The notes beneath the pieces were generated by a model. It was not told where the DNA came from. It was given only the letters and a program-made list of their open reading frames with translations, and searched no databases. 14,942 nucleotides of DNA from contig JAEWAC010000341.1 of assembly GCA_023391895.1 (NCBI GenBank), forward strand, positions 1 through 14,942, written 5' to 3'. This stretch comes from Bacteroidota bacterium (GTDB lineage: Bacteria > Bacteroidota > Bacteroidia > Chitinophagales > Chitinophagaceae). The number at the start of each line of letters is the position of its first letter. The stretch's first letter is position 1. Made by a program: the position numbers and the translations under genes. Positions 1 through 4,978 of the stretch are shown here, piece by piece.

Positions 1-137
1 ACCATTTTAACAACCATACCTTTCAAAACCACGAACAGGTAGATGAGCAATTGGCTGCAGCCTTACTGGAACTACACAAACACAAACAAACCGTAAAGTC
101 ACTTACAGGCTTTCACTGGATTATTTCGCAAAATTGA
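1..137 (+). CDS. IS630-type transposase, C-terminal fragment (cut by window edge)
   Basis: An open frame enters from the left edge (first complete codon at 3) and ends at TGA 135-137, giving 44 visible residues that finish in LTGFHWIISQN. The pattern N-H-x-F, then V-x-x-x-L-x-x-A-L, then V-K-S-L-T-x-x-x-W-I resembles the C-terminal tail of IS630/Tc1-type DDE transposases, which typically read N-R-x-F...(I/V)-(K/R)-S-I-x-x-x-x-W. The catalytic DDE residues would lie left of the window and cannot be checked. If the call is right, an insertion-sequence end should lie shortly downstream, but no terminal repeat can be defined without the other end. The family call is from remembered similarity and is tentative; that this is a real C-terminus is more likely than its name. 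Confidence 0.45.
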   Translation, partial: HFNNHTFQNHEQVDEQLAAALLELHKHKQTVKSLTGFHWIISQN

Positions 138-162
138 AAACAACTTGGTATAAGATAGCTCA

Positions 163-227
163 TCCATCTGTGAAATCCTTTTATCAATCTGTGTAATCCG
201 CGATCCAACTTCTTTAAAATCCCATAG
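163..227 (+). repeat. Composite AATC.G.GA / TTTAAAATCCCATA repeat, copy 1
   Basis: This gap holds 9-bp-like units (ATCTGTGAAATCC, AATCTGTGTAATCCGCGATC) followed at about 208-227 by ACTTCTTTAAAATCCCATAG. The same two-part unit recurs at 3151-3300 and, inverted, at 10909-10993. A lone second part (TTCAAAACCCCATATG) lies at 321-336. It is noncoding and belongs to a dispersed intergenic repeat family. Confidence 0.7.
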
Positions 228-233
228 GGTGTG

Positions 234-262
234 AGATGCCGAAACAAGTTCGGCATGACAGG
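234..262 (+). repeat. Dispersed hairpin repeat (GAGAT-stem-loop-GACAGG), copy 1
   Basis: ATGCCGAA (236-243) and TTCGGCAT (249-256) form a perfect 8-bp stem around the loop ACAAG, followed by GACAGGG. The same architecture, with a different stem sequence, is at 11284-11312; weaker relatives are at 3008-3034 and 11044-11075. There is no following T-run, so it does not look like an ordinary intrinsic terminator. Confidence 0.7.
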
Positions 263-350
263 GAAGAGGTATTTCAATTGCAATCTGCTGGTTACTGGAA
301 ACAGAAAGTGATCGAACTGTTTCAAAACCCCATATGCCACAGCAAACCTC

Positions 351-395
351 TTAACCATTCAACCACTCAACTAATCAACCACTCAATTTTTCAAC
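351..395 (+). repeat. TCAACCACTCAAC-type short tandem repeat
   Basis: The stretch contains alternating CAACCACTCAA, CTAATCAACC and ACTCAATTTTTCAAC words with roughly 7-9 bp spacing. It overlaps the 3' end of the acyltransferase gene, whose stop is at 383-385. It is related in style to the ATCAACTT array at 3124-3155. Confidence 0.5.
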
Positions 396-1486
396 TCCTG
401 CTTTAGTCCTTGTTGTCTTTTCCTAGTCAGGTATCGCCTGACCGGTATATCATAGAACCTCATGACCAAATAAGCAAAAACGACCAGTAAAATGATGCCT
501 GGAATGATGATATAAGGCAGGACACTTATCTGCGGGTTTTTAGTGGTATAATAATTTCCAAATATCCACATGACGGCATAATGCGTCATATAAAGCGGGT
601 AGGAGATGTTGCCGGAAAACTGACACACCTTTTTCCATTGCGGCGACAGGCTAGAGCCGGCACCCAGGGAAACCAACAGTGGGAAGAAGAAGAGTACTAC
701 CAGTGCCTCCGTCAGCCAGTTCCATTCTGACCAGGGCATGATAAAGGCCAAAAATAACAGGCAGGCCAGGCCTATAAACCCAATCTTGTTTTTAATGATC
801 CAGTTCGAACGGTAAAGCAAGAGGCCCGCTAAAAAAGAGTAAGCCACACGGGCACCACCGTCAAAAAAGTTATCTTTTGACCATCCGCCCAGCAGGTTTC
901 CTGCCCGGTAACTAACAATGCAAATGCCTATAGCCGCCAGGATCGTCAATAGGGCCAGGGAGCGACGGCCCACCTTATAAAGCACCAAAGCATAAAAAAT
1001 ATTGGCTACATATTCCCAAAACAGTGACCAGGCAGGCGCATTAAAGCCAAAGAGGTTAAAAGCACGCTCTTCCATCAGGGGAAGCGGAACCAGCAATAGC
1101 GAGCCTACAAAAAGCAAAAGAAGCTTACCGGCATCATAGGCTATGGGTGATGCAAAAGGATCCAAAAGAAAGGCCAATAACCCCAGTACAGAACCCAAAA
1201 TCACTAAAGGATGCAACCTGATCAGCCTGGCCTTGAAAAACGCTCCTATCCCCATTTTCCCCATGCGGTCGTCATAAGCGTAACCAATAACAAAGCCCGA
1301 CAAACAAAAGAAAAAGTCCACGGCTAAAAAACCATGACTGATGAAGTTTTTACTAAAGTCGGTAAAAACCCATTCCATAAAGTGGAAAATGACAACAGCC
1401 AGCGCTGCAACACCCCTTAATCCATCCAGAATCTCAAAATGCTGTTTCGTTTTCAAAAGTTCGGGGCCTGGTTTTACTTCGTTCAT
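383..1486 (-). CDS. Membrane acyltransferase, acyltransferase-3 (OafA/YrhL) family
   Basis: The predicted product is a 367-residue polytopic inner-membrane protein of the acyltransferase-3 family, which transfers acetyl or other acyl groups to cell-surface or secreted carbohydrates. The N-terminus shows the family signature EILDGLRG (residues 18-25) followed by VVIFHF with the expected catalytic His at 35. FFFCLSGFVIGYAY and the RLIRLHPL segment (about 87-94) also fit. About ten hydrophobic helices follow. I chose the ATG at 1486; an in-frame TTG at 1513 adds nine residues but has no better upstream signal. The gene is divergent from the Crp-type regulator, and the 230-bp gap (1487-1716) must carry both promoters. 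No sugar-biosynthesis neighbours are visible, so the acceptor (LPS, capsule, glycan or a small molecule) cannot be named. Confidence 0.87.
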   Translation of the reverse strand: MNEVKPGPELLKTKQHFEILDGLRGVAALAVVIFHFMEWVFTDFSKNFISHGFLAVDFFFCLSGFVIGYAYDDRMGKMGIGAFFKARLIRLHPLVILGSVLGLLAFLLDPFASPIAYDAGKLLLLFVGSLLLVPLPLMEERAFNLFGFNAPAWSLFWEYVANIFYALVLYKVGRRSLALLTILAAIGICIVSYRAGNLLGGWSKDNFFDGGARVAYSFLAGLLLYRSNWIIKNKIGFIGLACLLFLAFIMPWSEWNWLTEALVVLFFFPLLVSLGAGSSLSPQWKKVCQFSGNISYPLYMTHYAVMWIFGNYYTTKNPQISVLPYIIIPGIILLVVFAYLVMRFYDIPVRRYLTRKRQQGLKQELKN

Positions 1487-1716
1487 CAAATTTGAATAAT
1501 GTTGAAATGCCAATCAACGAGCCGCTAACAAAGGGCGCTCAGCCATGGCGACAGAAGTGCTAAATTTAAGTAACAAATCGTTACCAGGCTTGGTGGCAGG
1601 AATTGGGCTGATGGAATGCTCAAGCCGCCACTGCAGAAAGCTTTTTCGTCAGGCTGCGCAAAAAGGTACTTTTAATCTTTGGCAATTATGTGCTATGCTA
1701 AAAAACAGCGTACCAA

Positions 1717-2280
1717 ATGAGTATAGACCAAATTCTTGATAACATATATCCGCTTCCTCATACTTCAAAACAGACACTCAAGGAGTGTATTACAGAAAAA
1801 AAATATCGCAAAGAACATCTTTTGCTGCGGGCCAACAAAGTTGAAACAACACTCTATTTTATCAAAAAAGGAATTGTGCGGGCTTATGCCAATACAGCCG
1901 ACAATGAAATCACTTTTTGGTTTGGAAAAGAAGGCGACACTGTTATCTCCATGAAAAGTTATGTGGCTAACCAGAAAGGATATGAAGACATTGAACTGTT
2001 AGAAGACTGCGAACTATACGAACTAAAAACGAAAAGCTTACACCGACTCTTCCACGAAGACATACACATTGCCAACTGGGGCCGAAGGTTTGCCGAACAG
2101 GAACTTATCAAAACAGAAGAACGGCTTATCTCCCGGCAATTCAGAACCGCTACAGAACGCTACAAAGAACTCCTGAAGGATCATCCCGACCTGATCCAGC
2201 GGGTACAATTGGGGCACATTGCTTCTTATTTGGGCATCACCCAGGTTAGTCTCAGCAGGATAAGAGCTGAAATAAGATAG
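1717..2280 (+). CDS. Crp/Fnr-family transcriptional regulator
   Basis: A 187-residue cytoplasmic DNA-binding protein. Residues about 25-115 have the cyclic-nucleotide-binding beta-barrel pattern (LYFIKKGIVRAYA, then FWFGKEGDTV), and residues about 163-186 form a C-terminal helix-turn-helix (QLGHIASYLGITQVSLSRIR) typical of short Bacteroidota Crp-like regulators. The ligand-binding Arg/Ser motif of true cAMP receptors is not obvious, so the effector is unknown, and there are no Fe-S cysteines of the Fnr kind. The ATG at 1717 is used; there is no Shine-Dalgarno, and a weak TAATCTTTG element lies at 1673-1681. A SugE-type exporter follows 70 bp downstream on the same strand, so the regulator may control it. 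The gene is visibly richer in A than ppiD or kdsB, which may hint at separate acquisition. Confidence 0.88.
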   Translation: MSIDQILDNIYPLPHTSKQTLKECITEKKYRKEHLLLRANKVETTLYFIKKGIVRAYANTADNEITFWFGKEGDTVISMKSYVANQKGYEDIELLEDCELYELKTKSLHRLFHEDIHIANWGRRFAEQELIKTEERLISRQFRTATERYKELLKDHPDLIQRVQLGHIASYLGITQVSLSRIRAEIR

Positions 2281-2350
2281 AGCCCTATTTTTTATCATTT
2301 GTAAAATTTCACCTCCATTCCAGTTCTGACCTTTGCAAAAAATAAAAAGT

Positions 2351-2677
2351 ATGAATTGGATTGTTTTGATTATAGCGGGCTTGTTTGAAGTAGCCTTTGC
2401 TTTCTGTTTAGGAAAAGCAAAAGAAACCACCGGAACCGAAATGTATTTATGGTATACAGCCTTTCTGATTGCCCTGAGCATCAGTATGGGGCTTTTAATT
2501 AAGGCCACTCAAACTTTACCCATTGGGACAGCGTACGCCGTCTGGACAGGAATTGGAGCCGTTGGAAGCGTTCTGGTGGGCATTCTAGTATTTAAAGAAC
2601 CTGCCACGTTTTTACGCTTACTTTTCCTTACCACTTTGGTAGGCTCTATTATCGGACTAAAAGCAGTTTCACACTAA
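2351..2677 (+). CDS. sugE: SMR-family transporter, SugE/Gdx type (probable guanidinium exporter)
   Basis: A 108-residue, four-helix inner-membrane protein of the small multidrug resistance family. Residues 1-13 (MNWIVLIIAGLFE) carry the invariant membrane Glu at 13. LPIGTAYAVWTGIGAVGSVLVGI (57-79) and the ending VGSIIGLKAVSH closely match the SugE/Gdx subgroup rather than EmrE. Family members work as dual-topology dimers, and many SugE/Gdx proteins export guanidinium in exchange for protons; activity towards quaternary ammonium compounds is the main alternative. The start is ATG 2351; an upstream in-frame TTG at 2333 is less likely. A -7-like GACCTTTG (2328-2335) lies 15 bp before the ATG, leaving a very short leader with no room for a guanidine riboswitch. 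The gene may be governed by the upstream Crp-type regulator. Confidence 0.88.
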   Translation: MNWIVLIIAGLFEVAFAFCLGKAKETTGTEMYLWYTAFLIALSISMGLLIKATQTLPIGTAYAVWTGIGAVGSVLVGILVFKEPATFLRLLFLTTLVGSIIGLKAVSH

Positions 2678-2864
2678 AACAATATGGCAAAAAGAATGGT
2701 AAGCGAAACAACCCTAATCTTAGTCGAAGTATGGCAGAGGCTATAAAGAACCTATTCCAGGCCTTAAAAGCTAAAATATACAAAGGACTACCCACCCCTG
2801 TCTTCCCGGCCTTAAATCGGCATCTCCTGCGCCTACAGCATCTTTTTTCTTGGTGCTCCTTTGT

Positions 2865-2904
2865 GGCCCCTCCCTCTGATCCCTCCCCGGTGGAGAGGGA
2901 GGCC
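2865..2904 (+). repeat. G/C-rich 40-bp quasi-palindrome, copy 1
   Basis: The element starts GGCCCCTCCCTC and ends GAGAGGGAGGCC. Its two halves pair imperfectly with each other. Its reverse complement differs from 11471-11510 by only a few positions, so the two copies are inverted relative to one another. No T-run follows on either side. Confidence 0.75.
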
Positions 2905-3007
2905 GGGCAACAGCTACTTTTCAGCTATAGAATCGACATATAGGCTTTTGAACGTTTTTCAGCTTTTGCTTCAAATAATCAAACTTCTTGAAAGGCTGTA
3001 ACTTCTG

Positions 3008-3034
3008 AGATCCCTCCTTTGTCGGGATGACAGG
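3008..3034 (+). repeat. Degenerate hairpin repeat (GAGAT...GACAGG), copy 2
   Basis: GAGATCCC and GGGATGACAGG frame a weak stem: ATCCC at 3010-3014 pairs with GGGAT at 3024-3028. The outer words match the strong copy at 11284-11312, but the inner stem has decayed. Confidence 0.55.
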
Positions 3035-3123
3035 CAAGAGGCAAAAGAAAAACAGTCCTTCGGAAAACGCAACAACAAAAAGGAGGCAACTGCATTAAAA
3101 ACCCATATCAACCCATTCAACCA

Positions 3124-3155
3124 ATCAACTTATCAACTTATCAACTTATCAACTT
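3124..3155 (+). repeat. Tandem array of four ATCAACTT octamers
   Basis: Four perfect consecutive copies of ATCAACTT lie at 3124-3131, 3132-3139, 3140-3147 and 3148-3155. A looser run of CCATTCAACC-type words precedes them from about 3109. The array runs directly into the composite repeat at 3151. Confidence 0.9.
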
Positions 3156-3300
3156 CTTCAAAATCCCATAGTCTCTCCCCATCTGCGAAATCCTTTCTCA
3201 AATCCGTGCAATCTGCGATCAACTTTAAACTTCTTCAAAACCCCATATGCTTTTTACGAATCTGCGAAATCCTGTATTCAAATCCGCGAAATCTGTGATC
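3151..3300 (+). repeat. Composite AATC.G.GA / CCCATATG repeat, two tandem units
   Basis: Two units follow each other. Unit one has CTTCAAAATCCCATAG (3156-3171) and then 9-bp words such as AATCCGTGC-AATCTGCGA (3201-3218). Unit two has ACTTCTTCAAAACCCCATATG-type sequence (3229-3249) and then AATCTGCGA (3259-3267), AATCCGCGA (3281-3289) and AATCTGTGA (3290-3298). The second unit matches the reverse complement of 10914-10985 with about one indel and four mismatches over some 64 bp. Confidence 0.85.
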
Positions 3301-3306
3301 CGACTC

Positions 3307-3338
3307 GTGAACAAGTGAACTGGTGAACTCGTGAACCT
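3307..3338 (+). repeat. Tandem array of four GTGAACNN octamers
   Basis: GTGAACAA, GTGAACTG, GTGAACTC and GTGAACCT follow each other without gaps. The first six bases are invariant and the last two vary. The array lies just before the nadA stop codon (on the opposite strand). Confidence 0.88.
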
Positions 3339-3375
3339 TAAACCTTAGACTTTAAACTCCTTCCCGTATCCGTAT

Positions 3376-4386
3376 TTACAAACCCGCCTGGGCACTAATT
3401 TCCAGCATGCGGTCCAGCGATCGCTTGGCCGCCACCCGCAGTTCTTCGTCCATCAAAACTTCCGGCTGCTCGTATTCCATGCACAGGTATACCTTTTCCA
3501 GCGTATTGCGCTTCATGTGCGGGCAGTCGTTGCAGGCACAGCTGTTATCGGGCGGTGCGGGTATCAGGGTCTTGTTTGGTGCCTGCTTTTGCATCTGGTG
3601 CAGGATGCCGGCTTCCGTGGCCACAATAAACTCCTGGTGCTCGGTATTTTTCACATACGCCAGCAGTTGCGTGGTCGATCCTATAAAATCGGATATTTTC
3701 AAAACAGGTTCTTCACACTCGGGGTGCGAAATGAGTTTAGCGTGGGGATGACGCACCTTCAGCCGCGTAATTTTTTCCAGGCTGAAGATTTCGTGCACCA
3801 TACAGGCGCCGTCCCACAGCAGCATATTACGGCCTGTGGTACGGTTGATCCAGCCGCCCAGGTTTTTATCCGGTGCAAAAATGATCTTCTGGTCTTTAGG
3901 AAAACTTTCCACTATGGCCTTGGCATTACTGCTGGTACAGATCACATCCGTTAAGGCCTTGATGCCGGCACTGCAGTTGATATAAGAAATCACCACATGA
4001 TCGGGGTGCTGCTCCCGGAACTTTTTAAACAGGGGTGGCGGACAGCTTTCGCTCAGAGAGCAGCCAGCCTTCAGGTCCGGTATCACCACTTTCTTGGTAG
4101 GGTTCAGGATCTTGGCGGTTTCGGCCATAAAATGCACGCCGGCAAAAACAATCATGTCGGCATCGGTCTTGGCGGCCTGCTGGGCCAGTCCCAGGCTGTC
4201 GCCAATATAATCGGCTATGTCCTGGATATCGGGCTCCTGGTACAGGTGCGCCAAGATAATGGCATTTTTTTCTTTTTTCAAACGTTCTATTTCAGCAAAA
4301 AGATCCAGCGTGGGGTCAATGTCCACATCCAGAAAACCTTTTTCTTCTACGTCGTTTTTTGCGGCTATCAACATTTCCTGTTCCAT
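3376..4386 (-). CDS. nadA: Quinolinate synthase A
   Basis: A 336-residue cytoplasmic [4Fe-4S] enzyme that condenses iminoaspartate (made by NadB) with dihydroxyacetone phosphate to give quinolinate, the first pyridine-ring intermediate of de novo NAD synthesis. The family hallmarks are present in order: ILAHLYQEPDIQDIADYIGDS (about 44-64), FAGVHFMAETAKIL (81-94), AGCSLSESC with cluster ligand Cys109, WDGACMVHE with Cys195, HPECEEP, and CACNDCPHM with Cys288. Length and domain order are normal, so the enzyme looks intact. The ATG at 4386 is preceded by a very AT-rich stretch rather than a Shine-Dalgarno. nadB and nadC are not in the window. The gene fires away from the candidate replication origin immediately upstream. 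Confidence 0.97.
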   Translation of the reverse strand: MEQEMLIAAKNDVEEKGFLDVDIDPTLDLFAEIERLKKEKNAIILAHLYQEPDIQDIADYIGDSLGLAQQAAKTDADMIVFAGVHFMAETAKILNPTKKVVIPDLKAGCSLSESCPPPLFKKFREQHPDHVVISYINCSAGIKALTDVICTSSNAKAIVESFPKDQKIIFAPDKNLGGWINRTTGRNMLLWDGACMVHEIFSLEKITRLKVRHPHAKLISHPECEEPVLKISDFIGSTTQLLAYVKNTEHQEFIVATEAGILHQMQKQAPNKTLIPAPPDNSCACNDCPHMKRNTLEKVYLCMEYEQPEVLMDEELRVAAKRSLDRMLEISAQAGL

Positions 4387-4436
4387 GTAATAATATATAA
4401 TATCATTAATTTTTTAAAAAGAGTCTATTATTATTA
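4387..4436. other. AT-rich block, candidate DNA unwinding element
   Basis: The 50 bp directly upstream of nadA are nearly all A and T (TAATATATAATATCATTAAT, then a T6-A5 tract and TTATTATTA). The block adjoins the first exact DnaA-box match at 4441. It may equally serve as the nadA promoter; no clear TAnnTTTG is visible on the minus strand. Confidence 0.5.
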
Positions 4437-4911
4437 GGGCTGTGCATAAGTGGATAACAGCTTTTCAAAAAATGAAACGCTGCAATAACTGTGCAGTTAT
4501 TCACATTGCCGGGCCGGTTTTACACAGTAAAGGTAAGGCGGCGACGGGCATTTGTGGATATATGCACACCGGTGTGGATTTCGGCACCTGAACAATTGAT
4601 TTTTGCATAACGATTTTTTAGTGTGTGAATTAGCATGGAATAACTTCTGGAAATTCCACATCCGGTGGCTGGCGATTGAACCGCGTCTAAATTGTCCGCT
4701 AACAATTCACGGTGGCATCCTCAGTTATCAAAGGGTTATCCACATTTTCCACCGGCTATCCACAGTTTTTGAGCCGGAAGGGTAAACACCCTGCCCTACA
4801 GCCCCGGCAGGCTGTGGTTACGCTCATAAAATATATAAAAAAGCTGTGGTGTAAAGGGTAAAGAATTTCTTAAAACCCTTGTAAGTACGGTATTCCGGGG
4901 GTTTTCCACAA

Positions 4912-4942
4912 TTTGTTCATACCACTAATTCCACTATTTTTG
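4912..4942 (+). promoter_or_regulatory. Bacteroidota-type promoter of ppiD
   Basis: TTTG at 4912-4915 and TATTTTTG at 4935-4942 are separated by 19 bp. This matches the -33 TTTG / -7 TAnnTTTG consensus of the Bacteroidota primary sigma factor exactly. Transcription would start a few bases after 4942, leaving a leader of roughly 30 nt before the ATG at 4979. Confidence 0.8.
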
Positions 4943-4978
4943 CCTCCTTGTTTTTCTAAAAAAACTATCTTTCCACCT

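Larger units (their letters stand above)
2678..3375. other. Gene-free repeat island 1
   Basis: About 700 bp between the end of the SMR gene and the end of nadA with no ORF that resembles a protein. From left to right it holds a 40-bp G/C-rich quasi-palindrome (2865-2904), a degenerate hairpin repeat (3008-3034), four ATCAACTT units (3124-3155), two tandem AATC/CCCATA composite repeats (3151-3300) and four GTGAACNN units (3307-3338). The rest is unassigned. Both flanking genes end here, so it sits between convergent transcription units, yet I see no classic terminator. Confidence 0.7.
4387..4978. other. Candidate replication origin (oriC-like region)
   Basis: This 592-bp gap between divergent nadA and ppiD holds no gene. 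It starts with an almost pure A/T block (about 4387-4436), a plausible unwinding element. DnaA-box nonamers (TTATNCACA) follow: exact matches at 4441-4449 (minus, TTATGCACA), 4497-4505 (plus, TTATTCACA) and 4736-4744 (plus, TTATCCACA). One-mismatch copies are at 4449-4457, 4553-4561, 4560-4568, 4623-4631 and 4756-4764; the last is exactly 20 bp after the exact box at 4736. A 12-bp palindrome (CACACCGGTGTG) is at 4565-4576, and a 6-bp-stem hairpin at 4798-4815. dnaN lies about 9 kb to the right. This is inferred from motif clustering and context only; a DnaA-regulated promoter region is the alternative. Confidence 0.6.

Noticed and set aside
113..358. 81-codon minus-strand ORF near the left edge
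   Set aside because: It consists mostly of the composite and hairpin repeats, and its peptide repeats words encoded by noncoding repeats elsewhere.
1545..1739. 64-codon plus-strand ORF in the gap before the Crp-type regulator
   Set aside because: It overlaps the regulator start out of frame, has no recognisable protein pattern, and sits where both divergent promoters must lie.
2281..2350. Guanidine riboswitch before sugE
   Set aside because: The gap is too short and lacks the conserved stem and loop sequences; the probable promoter is 15 bp before the ATG.
2038..2508. 156-codon minus-strand ORF
   Set aside because: It is antisense to the Crp-type regulator and the SMR exporter, both clear families.
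2731..2943. 70-codon ORF after the SMR gene
   Set aside because: Much of it is the G/C-rich repeat element at 2865-2904; the predicted peptide has no protein-like conservation pattern.
3100..3340. Possible CRISPR array
   Set aside because: Units are 8-9 bp and directly abutting, with no 20-40 bp spacers, and no cas genes are in the window.
4690..4715. Integron attC-like word (CCGCTAACAATTCACGG), with a similar CGCTAACAAAGG near 1510
   Set aside because: The words resemble half an attC core, but no partner core or integrase is present and the first lies within the DnaA-box cluster.
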